This document shows positions 48,810-60,657 of a DNA stretch of 64,000 bases, one piece after another. This DNA is from Brachyhypopomus gauderio (lineage: Eukaryota > Chordata > Actinopteri > Gymnotiformes > Hypopomidae), in assembly GCF_052324685.1 (NCBI RefSeq), contig NW_027506898.1, forward strand, positions 837,001 through 901,000, written 5' to 3'. The number at the start of each line of letters is the position of its first letter. Position 1 is the first letter of the stretch. The position numbers and the translations under genes are program-made. The notes under the pieces are model-generated. The model searched no databases. It had not been told where the DNA came from and saw only the letters and a program-made list of their open reading frames with translations.

Positions 48810-49284
48810 AATCAGCAGAAGAATACAAAACACTACATTACACTAGAGGATATAAAAGCTGCTTAAATCCTTTCACTCCTGGAAATCTACATGGCGTGAT
48901 ACACAGGTCACAAAGTGCAGGTCGTAAAGCGTGAGTTCTGGACGATCCTTTCCAGCGCAGATCCTGATTCCTGTTGATTAGGTAAATACAAAGAAAAAAA
49001 ATAAAATAACAAGGTGGGAAAATTAGGTGTCAAGGCCGTGCAGTGTCCACCTGTCGTCGTGGCGAAGTGATTGTAGATCTGTGTGGTTTCAATGCTGACC
49101 ATCTGGTGGTGTCATGTTCCGCACTGTTGCTATAGCGATGGGTCCCTCGTTTCAGAAGCTTCTGTTACCCAACTATAGAAGTCGCTATGGAAGAAAGATT
49201 CTCATTTCCAGAGCCCGCCAATTATCTTCAAATTAACACTTTTATGATTTAAAAAAGCACCACTGGCTACTGCGCTCTTGTGCG
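45392..49284. other. convergent 3' UTRs of kit (+) and clock (-)
   Basis: No coding exon is present. Candidate kit polyadenylation signals AATAAA lie at 46032 and 46481. A cluster of TTTATT on the + strand (about 46815-46935) could serve clock on the minus strand. A 3' UTR repeat of about 34 bp (tctgaggagacctt, about 45436-45524) lies just after the kit stop. A CA tract (about 47871-47910) and a long TA tract (about 48713-48806) follow. UTR ends are inferred. Confidence 0.5.
48713..48806. repeat. (TA)n microsatellite, probable clock 3' UTR
   Basis: Nearly 95 bp of alternating TA about 500 bp downstream of the clock stop codon on the minus strand. Confidence 0.95.
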
Positions 49285-52200
49285 TCACTGGGATTGGGCA
49301 CTAGAGCTGTCAGTCCGATGACAGGCAAGAGCTTTTTGCTGCTTGTGAGTCTGAGGCTTAAGAGGTTGCTGTTGTGGTGTTTGTTGACGCTGACGTTGCT
49401 GCTGTTGTGTTGTGGTGAGGGCACTCTGTTGTTGGATGGGGACCGCCTGTAAAATTAGCTGGGTGGACTGGTTGCCATGGAGAATGTGTGTGCCCTGACA
49501 GAAGCAAGGAGACAAAGTTTTTTTGACGTTCTAACAGTTTCCCCGAAAAAAATGACAAATGCTCCAATGTCTCGCTCCAATGAATTCAACATGTAGCACT
49601 ATTTCAAGACATGAAACTCTCTGTTGTCACTCAGTGGTAAAACGAAGTTCACAAAAAATACACATTTTACTTTATCTTACACTGGACACTTTATCTTACA
49701 CACAAAAGGTTCACAGCAGCTCAGCCGGAACTCTGCCTGCCGACACTACTGTGCTTTCGTGTCCCGTTTTCTGCTAAACGGCATTACCTGTAGAAACGGC
49801 TGCTGCTGCGGTGCCCCCTGCTGCTGGGCCGGCTGCACTGCGGCCGGCTGCTTTTGCGAGTCGGGCTGGACGGCGGCCTGCAGGGACACGGTCTGTGGCG
49901 GGACCTGCTGTGGCGCCAGAGGGCTGAAGGTGGTCACCACCTGACCCATGAGCATGGTGCTGGGCACCATCACAGCGCCGCACGCCATGGGTGCCGTCAC
50001 CAGCTTCGTCAGCAGCTGTTGCCCTGTGGCAAACCTGAGAAAGAGCAGAGCTGTTTGAGAATGAAACTAGAGAGAGAGAGACAGATACCGTTCTCTCTGG
50101 AAACGTTAATACCGATAACATGCGTAGTTATCACGGCAAAACAATATTTTATGATAAAAACCCCACAAAAATATAAAGGCCTTTACATTGTCTGAGTGTA
50201 CTTTTTTTCTGGATTGAACACCGAAAAATCTGACTGCAAAAGTTTGATTTTGAAAAGATTTTTCAAAAAGTCATGCGAAATGAAGCAAGAAAAAAAAAGA
50301 ACCGATCATAAATTAAATATTTCACGTTTTCTTCTTCTGTAATTACAATGACATTAATGCACATTCTACGCCCATTTAAGGTTCTTTAGTGAAAAGCCAG
50401 TGTGTTCTGCCAGACTGCTCTGTAGCTGTTGCTTCTTTGGAGATTGTGTCATGTTTTGTATAGCACAGATGTACTGGTACCCTGACAGGGTTAAGTTGAA
50501 TTTTGAGTAAGAAAAATAAAAGATTAAGATGAACATTCATAATCTGAAATATTTACCCAAGGCTCTATTTTAAACACCAATATTTTAACATTTTATCTTA
50601 GACCACACAAAATGGATCAATAAAAGTAAGCTACATGCAGTTAAAATCTCAACTGAACATTTCACTAATCGTTTAAAAAATCTCTCCATCGTACCATTTA
50701 AACTTTGCTAACCCATCTTTTCAGCTCTATGGAGAGCTCAAGGTATTTCTTGGCCAAATACTTAGCCAAGTGACTGGTGCTGCCTGCTTTGTAGTGGAGA
50801 GTAGAAGACCTTTGGCATGCTGGTTTTGTCGTATTTGTTGGCTGGCCGTCTTCATCAGTGATGCAAACTAAACATGCCCACACTTGACTCCTTGAGCCCG
50901 TGTTTCATTCGTCGTGGATGCGGGAGAACGTCTTTTATTTCTGGGTTAGCCAACTTGTACGTGTTGCCCATTTGATTCATAATGCGCAATTTCATTTGCT
51001 TATCCAAATTCAGTTCCTGATTCAGTTCCCCAGGCTATGTTCAGTATTGAAGGCATCGAAATTTTACAGAATCAAATTGTTTGCTACACTGAAGTACTGA
51101 AAAAGTACCGAAGATATGTATAAAGAAACCATGTACATGTTGGTTTGCATGCACCTGTTGATGGTAGCTCCTTGACTGACGTTCTGTGCCAGAGTGCTGG
51201 GTATTTGCACCATACTGGCATTGGCAGGCTGACTAATCATCATGGTGTTATACACCGGGCCCCGCTAATGCAGAGAGGGGGGGAGGGAAGAGAGTGTAAG
51301 CTTAGAAAAGACAGAAATGACGTCATTCTAAGCAGTCTCAGAAATGCTGATTCATCTCAGTACCATCAACATAATAATGTCATATCAAGGGCAACAATGG
51401 GAGGCAAATATTATGATGTAATTTTTAATGGCTTCTCTGAACAGCAATTTTGCAAATGTCAAAAGAGGACAGTAAAAGCACTTGTGTGTTGAGGGTTAAG
51501 GAATGGCTGTTGGGCCTTTACTGACTTTCATTGATAGTGTTTTCTTCCTAGGCTGCTTTTTGATGCTATCTTTTAATCAACATTCTCGTCAAAATATTTT
51601 CGGCATATCATGGCCTTTAGGGGACTCTTTATTCATAATCTCAGTTCCTTGTCCATCAGCCAATCACAATGCTGTTTGTGTTTGGAGAGAAGCCAGTGTG
51701 GGAATGTCTAACCTGTGTGAGGGCGGAGACTTGTTGATTCTGCTGAGAGGGTGGAGCTTGCTGCAGTGGGCGGGCATGCTGAGTTCCACTGTGGGCGGTG
51801 CTTGTGATACTCTGCCCCTGAATGGCTACAACTCCACTTTGTGTCCCAACAGCTAGGACTGAAGCACCACCCACCGAAGAAAGTGGCATACTGACCCCTC
51901 CCCCTGCTTGCTGTAGAAACATCTGTGGAAAAAAAAATCTAAATCCATTACCATAACTACAACAGAAAACCTGTTATTCCCATTAAAATCACTCAATTCC
52001 CTTCTGCCTAGACCGGCCTTACATAGACGAGCCCTATTAGGAGTTCAGCCCCTATTGGAACTGTGAGTAGGGGATGTACGGTGTGGAGTGGAGCTACCTG
52101 AAAGCCCTGGCCCTGCACCCGCTGCAGTTGCTCATGTATCTGTCTCAGCTCCTCCTGCTGCTTCTTAATGTTGGCCTCGATCATGCGTGTCCTCTGCTCC

Positions 52201-53471
52201 AACTGGTCCTTCAGGTGCTGCATGGCGTTTAACTGAGCAGAATACTGTCGCACATGGACACACAGGCACACACACAAAACAGTAAGTCTAGAGGTAGTGT
52301 GCTTTGGAAATTCCACGGTAGCATGCATTAGACTCTCAGTCAGGTGGACAGCTTCTTACCTGTGCGTTAGTCTGTTGCTGCTGTTGCTGGTTGCCCTGAG
52401 CAGGAGACGTGCTCTGTGTTGCATTCTGGGAGCTGACGGACTGTTTGGAGATCAAACAAAAAAAGCCCATTAACAAAGAAAAAGCCCAGACTACCACTAC
52501 AAGCCAGATGATAAGGAAGAGCTGAACAACCACAGGAGCTCCATGTTCAGTGCGTTAACCACGTCATCGCTAATCAAGTCACGTCGCATCTCACGCAAAA
52601 ACAGCATAAACCTGGGAGTGGAAAAACGTGGCGAAGGTACCAACTGGAACCGGTACTCACCTGTCCACTGGCCAGCGTGCATCGCTGTGATGACACCTCA
52701 GCCGCACCAGCCCGAAGGGGAGGAGCAGGAGGAGGAAGAGGAGGAGCAGGAGGAGGAAGAGGAGGAGCAGGAGGAGGGTTCACCTCCATCTGCAGCTTTG
52801 AGGGTGTGGCTGAGAAACACAGGACGCAGTGGTGTGTCATTGAAACATGGTTCAAATTTACCTCTAACGAGGTGCCAGCAATCACCAGGGAGTCAACCTC
52901 ACAGCCCAAATACAGTCCACAGCTATGATTCATATGCTGTCCAATGGGCAAGACTAGCCATAACCTAAACTAGTCATTTACTGTATATACTGTATATCAT
53001 GAAAACAGTTCAGCGAATACTTTATGCACAAAAGTCTGTTCCATTTTTGGTCTCTCTCAAACTCATGTAAGAGAGCTCAGTTGTGTTTATTATTCAATTT
53101 TCTTCTCAGTCAGAGAACAGCAGAAATATTAGATTGTTAATAATAACAGCTCTGTGGTTTACTTATCAAAAGATGAGTGATAAATCTGAAACCATTGCAG
53201 CATGGCACCAGATACTATGCACCAGGGCAAATCCTGGAGCAGTAGTGTATTACGTTGTTATATTAAAACATGTATTTTATACATGATAAAGACCCTATTC
53301 CATAGAAAAATGGAGCTCACAGGTACATGTGGTGTCAGAGACAGCCGTGTGGGAGGACCTGCGGGAGCTCCGGGAGGACGTGGAGGGGGAGCGGCTGTGG
53401 TCAAAACGTTCCAGCACCTCCTTCAGGCTGGAGGTATTCATCTGTGACTCTGAACCAGAGTCCTGGCACTG
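49285..53471 (-). other. clock: clock coding exons 13-20: Ser-rich linker, coiled coil, Q-rich activation region
   Basis: Minus-strand exons: 53471-53327, 52809-52661, 52440-52360, 52244-52098, 51922-51713, 51264-51155, 50034-49788, 49494-49285. Exon 13 has LERFDHS followed by serine-rich sequence. Exon 14 carries a threefold PPPAPPL repeat. Exon 15 has Q6. Exon 16 (49 codons, [20 protein letters not shown]) is the counterpart of mouse Clock exon 19, which is skipped in the dominant-negative Clock-delta-19 mutant. Exon 20 is glutamine-rich. Confidence 0.92.
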
Positions 53472-55164
53472 CTAGACACAGAAGCACAAAGACGGAAGAT
53501 TTTACTTCACGCGTGTGACAAAACTACAGAAACATAATTCTGTCCTATATGTCACAGCACTGCAGCACTAAATCAGTGATTTATCTACTGCTCTCAACTA
53601 GGGCTGCAACTGATGACTATTATGATATTATGGTAGTTGATCAGGCTATATATAGGCTATATAGTAATTAGGGATGTCAGTCATCCCAAAGGTTCGAATT
53701 AGAGCAAACAAACCCATAAATCATTTGAATTCATTTGAACTCCACCCACATGGACACACACCCATAGTCAGGAGTTATAGATTTTACTTCAGTTTTTTAT
53801 TTTATAAGCTTCGGTCCTTGGCAGTGACATGTGCTCCAATCACCACAAATGTTTAAGACTGTCAATTTAAAGCTTTACTTTATCTATGGTACAATGGAAA
53901 AAAACGCTCCTCAGTACAGAAGCTGAAGCTAGTTTGGAGTAAACCATGTGGAAGACTGCACTCACACCACTATTGGCATTAAGACATTAAGACATTATCT
54001 TATCGTTCCCATAGGAATACCATAAAGTTTATCTCCATTCATTGAATATTTTCATGTTTATCAACATTGCTATCTCCATTCTCACAAAGTTCTTCAATAT
54101 ATTCAACAGCATGAATGCCCGTAATCATAATGCCCGTAATGTGAACATCTCTAGTTGGAATTAGCTAGCCAGTTTAGTCATTTACAGAGACAAGTATTGA
54201 TCATATACAGAACCAGCCTCTTCAGAACATCTCAGAACCTCTCTCTTCAGAACCAGTCCCTTCAGATACTTTGGCATGACTGATGTGCTCCCAAGCCAGT
54301 CAAGGTTTGCAGTTCACAAACTTAAGTTAAGAGTGAAGTGTTTTTGCTCATGAAGGCCTTATCACTGCGCTCTTGTTCATTCTCCAGTAAGCGATGATGC
54401 TTTGCTACATGCCAGAAAACACAAGCATCAATGTCACCAACTACTCGGCATATTTGGCAGCAACTGATCTGGTTATTGGCTGTAGTCAGCTGGGTGGGTT
54501 ACTGGTGGCATCTCTCATCTTTTACCTTATCTGCTCCAGACCTAGCGGGAGACTCTTCGATGCCCATGTCTCTCCTCTGCTCTGCCCGTACCTCCGCATA
54601 ACTAGAGTGGCAAGAAAGCAAGAAAGAAAACACTGGGAGTGCTATGAAATGTTTTGAAAGACGAAAGCCAATCGCACAGTCACACAGACATACAACGTCA
54701 GTTGTATGTCAGTAAGTCAGTTGTATCACACACTACGATGGTACCAACGATGCCAAGTGTAAACATCACACATTCACTTGATATTCACAGTCACGGTTCA
54801 TGCGAACAAAATGATTGTCGCGTGGAATTCTGCACATCACGTGTTCTCCGACAGCCCGGGAGAACCCACCTGACCACAGTGTGCGTGCAGACGATGAACT
54901 CGGGCCGCGAGTTCCACTGGTGGTAGGTGATGTAGTAGTGCGTCTGCAGCCAGATCCACTGCTGGCCTTTGGTTAGGAAGCGATAGTAGCACGACTTCCC
55001 CTTCCCATACTGCATCACTGTCAAACACACAGGGAAATGACTTGAAGGTCATGGGATCGATTCCCATGGAGCACAATCACACTTGCCAACTGATAAATAA
55101 GTCAATAAATAAATAAGGTGTTCTGGATGAGAGAATCTACCAAAATGCCACTGAAGAGTCATTT

Positions 55165-55229
<65 letters not shown>

Positions 55230-58200
55230 TTTTTTTTTTTTTTACACACATACAATGTGACAATTGCACACACGATTAATGAAGAATACCTATTGTTTTT
55301 GTGGTACTACTCACATTGCTCGTGGCATTTGGCCAATGACTCCAGGTCATCCACGTGATAGTAGTCATAGCCAGACGTTCCCAGCACCTCAAAGGGTAAA
55401 TAGCCGATGATGGGCGGAGCTCTGCAAGACAGACAACACAGACAACATCAGCTCCATAACTCCATAACTGAAATCTGACACAGGGAGTTTCAGCCTGAGG
55501 GTAACAGTTACATTAGAGTCAAATCCTCAAGCACAACATTTGCATGAGCCCCTGTGACAGAGATTGAAGAGAGACCGTTACCTGTGGTCTAACAGGAGGA
55601 ATTTCCACTCCAGACTGTGGCGGGAGGTAAACTCTTCATTAGGTTCCTCCACTGTACACATCTCCTACAATTAGTAATCAACACATCGGTAAACACATAG
55701 GGATCTGCTGTAGACATCTCATTCAGCCAACCAGTTGTTAATAAACACAAGAGAAACATACGTGTTCTGAGGACGTTTTTTAGGCAAACAGTCAATCAAT
55801 CAATACTCAAAAGAAAGAAACGTGTTTGCACTGCAGAGATAATCAATAAGGATTACAACAAATCCTGACAGGAGTCAATAGCCGACCTTCAGTAGAGCTA
55901 TTTCTACGTGTCACATTAGTGGATATATGTGTGGATACGTTCAACCGCCCTCCCAACAGTTACCATAGAAACATGCTATCAAAAGTGGGCGAAACCCAAA
56001 TGCCGTTCATTTTCGGATCGACTGCAAGAACAGCAGAACACGGCCAACTGTGCACAATCGGCTTGATTTTGCCGAGCCACCGACAATGAAGCACCGACAT
56101 GGACAAGATTTTATGGAATGACTTGCTTTGATGAACTGTGGCTTGGCTAACCGCACGGTGGCTACGAAACAGACGTGGTCATCAAAGGCTGGACGTAGGG
56201 AGCGCTGAAGCACTCCTTCCAGACCATTCCGGGTCGTACGAGGCACTGAACAAGACAACCGACAAGAGAGGAGAGAGAAAAAGTTGCTGAGAGAGAGAGA
56301 GAGAGTGAGAATTCACAATAAGAGACCACAAAGACCACATGGTGCCTGGTAATTATTCATTGTTTACTTGGCAACTTTGCTGAAACACTCAACAATCACA
56401 CACTCACTGTTGCTAAGCGACTTGAAGTTGCCTATGAACTTGACGTATTCGTATACGAGTGGCTCCTTGGGATCCATAGAACCTCTGAGCAGGTGACAGC
56501 AAAACTCAGACTGACTCTTAGCTGGAAACATCACCAGAGAATGGCGTGAACATTCACGTTCAGGCATCATATTGTAACAACCAGCACTGCGCAGGAGTGT
56601 GAGGACTCAAAATTAAATTAGAGTACTTCTATTTGATCAGTGTGATGCTGGGATATGCTTTGATGCATTGACCAAATTATGAGGGGGGTTTACAGTTAAT
56701 TTCCAAAAATCACATCTAGAGTGGATCTGCTCTAAGAAGTTTATTCCCCTCGTTCAAAACAAATGTTACCACCACTCACTCTTGAGGTATTCAGGACTGA
56801 GGTTCTCGCCTTCTGGGTGTGAAGACAGAGCTTTGTACACATCCGCATGCTCTCCAACAGGGAGGAAGTTCAACAGGTTCTGGTCCACCAAATCTGACTA
56901 CAACACAGCATCAGGCAGTATTCAAAACATTTCTGACCAACAAATCAGCGTTTTGTTTTGCAATTGAAATCTTAAGATCGATGTTGAGCATATGAGTTGT
57001 GACTAGGTCTCTTTAATACTTTGCACATGCAAAACTGCATAAAACTCAAAACTCAAACTCATCTCACAAACACAGCCCCACTGCCCCAAACACACACATC
57101 TCATAAACACATCCCCACTGTCCCAAACACACACATCTCACAAACACAGCCCCACTGTGTCACACACACTCATCTCACAAACACAGCCCCACTGCCCCAA
57201 ACACACTCATCTCACAAACACAGCCCCACTGCCTCAAACACACACATCTCACAAACACAGCCCCACTGCCCCAAACACACACATCTCACAAACACAGCCC
57301 CACTGCCCCAAACACACACATCTCACAAACACAGCCCCACTGTCCCAAACACACACATCTCACAAACACAGCCCCACTGCCCCAAACACACACATCTCAC
57401 AAACACAGCCCCACTGCCTCAAACACACTCATCTCACAAACACAGCCCCACTGCCCCAAACACACACATCTCACAAACACAGTCCCACTGCCCCAAACAC
57501 ACACATCTCACAAACACAGTCCCACTGCCCCAAACACACACATCTCACAAACACAGCCCCACTGCCCCAAACACACTCATCTCACAAACACAGCCCCACT
57601 GCCCCAAACACACACATCTCACAAACACATCCCCACTGCGTCACACACTCATCTCACAAACACAGCCCCACTGCCCCAAACACACACATCTCACAAACAC
57701 AGCCCCACTGTCTCACACACTCATCTCACAAACACAGCCCCACTGTCCCAAACACACACATCTCACAAACACAGCCCCACTGCCCCAAACACACACATCT
57801 CACAAACACAGCCCCACTGCCCCAAACACACACATCTCACAAACACAGCCCCACTGTCCCAAACACACACATCTCACAAACACAGCCCCACTGCCCCAAA
57901 CACACACATCTCACAAACACAGCCCCACTGCCTCAAACACACTCATCTCACAAGCACAGCCCCACTGTCCCAAACACACACATCTCACAAACACAGGCCC
58001 ACTGCCTCAAACACACTCATCTCACAAACACAGCCCCACTGCGTCACACACTCATCTCACAAACACAGCCCCACTGCGTCACACACTCATCTCACAAACA
58101 CAGCCCCATTGCGTCACACACTCATTTCACAAACACAGCCCCACTGCCTCAAACACACTCATCTCACAAACACAGCCCCACTGCGTCACACAATCATCTC

Positions 58201-58588
58201 ACAAACACAGCCCCACTGCCTCAAACACACACTCACAGGCAGGTGTCCCAGCAGAGATGTGACACTTTCAGAGACGTAAATGATGTTTCCGTCCGTCAGG
58301 ATAACAAGGAAGAAACCGTCCAGTGCCTAGACGACAAACGTCAGGTCGGGTAGGTGAAAATTGTGTGTGAAGAGATAATATTCATCTGTCTGTGTTTACA
58401 CACACATTAGTCATTAGTACAAACAGCCTGCACGAATGCGCATGCACACACACACGCGCACACGCACACACACAGCTGAGAATCTCACCTCCAGCATGAG
58501 CTGTGTGAACTCTTCATTGCTAAGGAATGGGGGTTTCCAGTCCTGTCTGATTTCGCTTGACTCTGACTGTGCTGCAATCTCTGCTCTC

Positions 58589-58634
<46 letters not shown>

Positions 58635-58642
58635 CACACACA

Positions 58643-58691
<49 letters not shown>

Positions 58692-60492
58692 AAACACAAG
58701 CTCTTGTCACAGGATCAAGACAGGGTTTTGTTCTCTAGCCAGAAACATCAGCTGATATTCAACAATATAAGAGCACAAGAAGAACAGATATAAAGCTCTA
58801 AATGCAAAGCAGTGCTTTTGCTGGAACAGGTTTATAAGACAAGTGGACCTGATCCTAGAGGTCACCACCTCTGAGTGTGTAAAGAATGATATCAGGCAAA
58901 ATTTAGTACTACAATGTTTTGTTCCAAACTACATTTAAAAAAAGGTTTTAGGTTATTTCTATGTTTAATTGAAATCTGCTCTTGAAACATTGCTTTGTAT
59001 ATTGTGTATAATATTGTGTCTTCACCTTTGTACTTATGGAGGTAATCTATGCTTCTCTGCAAGATGGCCGACTTGTCCAACTTTCTGGTGTTACCTGGCA
59101 ACATAGTGCCCAGCTCTTTGATGAGGACATTGAACTGGTCTCTCCTCTTCTTCTCCGATTTATTCCGAGAAACTCTGAAACGGCAGCGGGACAGCACAGC
59201 CGTAACCTGACTGGACCCATGAGGTCCAAGTGGAGAGGTGGACCAATCGGTCTTTTCGTCTTACCTCTTAGCCTTGTCCCTTTCATCCTCTTCCATCAAC
59301 CCATCAAAAATGCTGCCATCGTCCCTGTGGTCCAAACAGACTCCGCTTTAGCTTACTGGGCAGCTTTAAGTCCCTGGTAGTGTTTAGTTCATTTTTGTTA
59401 TTTGTTCAAATCAACATATTGATGGTGATCAAATTGTGGAGTACTTTGGTTGTCAACTGCTGTCAACTGTTGTTGTACGTAATTGTGGTAGTGTGTAGGT
59501 ACAGCCCAGAGGTGTGCAGGGTGAACGGGTGTGTAACGCAGAGGTGTGCAGGGTGAACGGGTGTGTAACGCAGAGGTGTGCAGGGTGAACGGGTGTGTAA
59601 CGCAGAGGGGGAATGACTGCATTTCACAGCAGGAACAGAACAACCTATTTGTGCAAAAAACAGTGAGCGAGTGTGTGTGAGAAAACTTGTAAGAGATATA
59701 TATAAAATAGCAAATGGCTTGGAATTCTGCATTTCTGTGGGTCTACAAGCATATGCATATTTGCTGGATACGATTAGTGTGGGGTGTGTGTATGGGCAGA
59801 CTTTAAATCCACAGCTACACTTTTATGAACAGGCATCTACTGAAAATATCCATCTGTGGAATTCCTTCAATGGACTTGCAAGCTTGTCTTAGTAGTACAC
59901 TAAAGTACACAAGGAAAAATGTCTGTGTGTTAAAGAACAGAAGAACTGTATAATGAAACATTGTTTCCCTTTAACAACAGTAAAATATAAAAAAGTAAAA
60001 ATAAAAGTAATTTTACTTTAAACCCTGTTTAAAAAGAGTCTGCATTTTATCTGAACATGACAAAAAGTACTCTCTAAATTGTGTAACCCTAATTGAATTA
60101 TGCATACTTCCTGAACCAAGAGAAAATGGAGCTGCATATTTTACATTTTTTTTAACAACTGCTTGTGATAAAGAGGTTGTATCACCCACTCTAGCTGTCC
60201 AAGCCAATCAGAGTGTGCTCTCTGGCAGATTGGCTATTATGCTATGTCTAAAAGGACAGAAGACAAGGTTGTGTTTATTTAGTTACAGTACTGGGTACTC
60301 TGATTACACAAAACTTGATACTTGTAGACATTTTCACAACGTTTTTATAAGGTTCAGCAAGGATCAGACATAACGCTCTAGACTTAATCAAGTTTCTAAA
60401 ATATGGTTATGGTCATACCTGTGTTCTACTGTCATACCTGTGTGTTACGGACATACCTGTGTGTTATGGACATACCTGTCTATAGAGCTCAT
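49285..60492 (-). CDS. clock: CLOCK, bHLH-PAS circadian transcription factor (823 aa, 20 coding exons)
   Basis: CLOCK pairs with BMAL (Arntl) in the nucleus, binds E-boxes and drives per and cry genes. Twenty coding exons join in frame. The N-terminus is [15 protein letters not shown]. The bHLH (about residues 27-76) contains [23 protein letters not shown] lies around residues 100-260 and PAS-B from about 255 to 370 ([33 protein letters not shown]). A coiled-coil exon encodes residues 517-565. Glutamine-rich segments fill the C-terminal activation region, which ends [11 protein letters not shown]. Start: the ATG at 60492 gives MSSI, matching the internal methionine of mammalian CLOCK. An out-of-frame ATG lies 16 bases upstream in the leader. 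Oddities: a GC donor, a coding minisatellite, and large repeats in introns. It could be clocka or clockb; npas2 is less likely given the C-terminal alignment with CLOCK. Confidence 0.96.
50695..50905 (-). pseudogene. decayed BED-type zinc finger, hAT transposase relic
   Basis: In a clock intron, a minus-strand frame reads SQVWACLVC, later KPAC, then [13 protein letters not shown]. This resembles the BED finger of hAT/ZBED proteins (..C..C..Y..G.TS.L..HL...H). Second Cys and both His positions appear replaced, so it is not functional. No following transposase domain is seen. Tentative. Confidence 0.4.
55030..55146 (+). mobile_element. fragment of a tRNA-derived SINE
   Basis: Contains gggatcgattcccatggagc, a B-box-like element, and the tail ttctggatgagagaatctac with caaaatgcc, which corresponds to the tail of the SINE at 23522. 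The head is missing. It lies in a clock intron, antisense, close to an exon boundary at 55017. Confidence 0.6.
55170..55226. repeat. (TA)n microsatellite in a clock intron
   Basis: Pure TA tract followed by a T-run, next to the SINE fragment. Confidence 0.95.
57050..58230. repeat. 37-bp minisatellite in a clock intron, about 32 units
   Basis: The unit contains catctcacaaacacagcccc and actgccccaaacacaca. Variants change the middle (gcctc, gtccc, gcgtcacac) and some units are shortened. It fills most of the intron between the coding exons at 58326-58237 and 56897-56780 and reaches within a few bases of the donor at 58236. Because 37 is not a multiple of three and no unit has a stop on the + strand, open frames of 413 and 398 codons arise. 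They are not genes. Confidence 0.95.
58590..58690. repeat. (CA)n next to a clock acceptor
   Basis: CA run of about 100 bp ending about ten bases from the clock exon at 58580. On the sense strand it is a GT repeat just upstream of the acceptor gagagcag. Confidence 0.9.
59500..59606. repeat. 32-bp tandem repeat in a clock intron
   Basis: Just over three copies of a unit with cagaggtgtgcagggtgaac and gggtgtgtaacg. Confidence 0.9.
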
Positions 60493-60516
60493 GATGACGA
60501 TGCTTCATGGGTCTGC
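60493..60516 (-). other. clock: clock 5' UTR part of the first coding exon
   Basis: The acceptor ttcttctgcag ends at 60517 on the minus strand, so the leader continues in an upstream exon. The leader holds an out-of-frame ATG (atgaagcatcg) that overlaps the CLOCK start. Confidence 0.7.
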
Positions 60517-60611
60517 CTGCAGAAGAAACACTTGGACCGTCGGGAAGACATCTGAAAAGGAAACAGCCAAGAGCCTGTAGACACACATGTACATCCATCC
60601 ACACACACACA

Positions 60612-60657
<46 letters not shown>

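Larger units (their letters stand above)
54526..60492 (-). other. clock: clock coding exons 1-12: bHLH, PAS-A, PAS-B
   Basis: Minus-strand exons, 5' to 3': 60492-60476, 59324-59265, 59174-59026, 58580-58489, 58326-58237, 56897-56780, 56521-56408, 56245-56127, 55664-55582, 55421-55315, 55017-54870, 54601-54526. Exon 3 is the bHLH. Exon 5 ([19 protein letters not shown]) starts the PAS-A core. Exon 8 ends in a GC donor (aaa then gcaagt). Exons 10-11 are the PAS-B core. All junction phases agree. Confidence 0.92.

Noticed and set aside
45392..49284. A hidden kdr, srd5a3 or tmem165 remnant between kit and clock
   Set aside because: I read the frames on both strands and saw no kinase, Ig or multi-pass membrane segments.
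57050..58230. CRISPR-like array
   Set aside because: Units are contiguous variants of one repeat with no unique spacers, and lie in a vertebrate intron.
57021..58353. Open frames of 413 and 398 codons, T/H/S/P-rich
   Set aside because: They are made of the 37-bp minisatellite inside a clock intron; two overlapping frames are open for the same reason.
59398..59732. Minus frames with repeated [14 protein letters not shown] text
   Set aside because: Product of the 32-bp tandem repeat in a clock intron.
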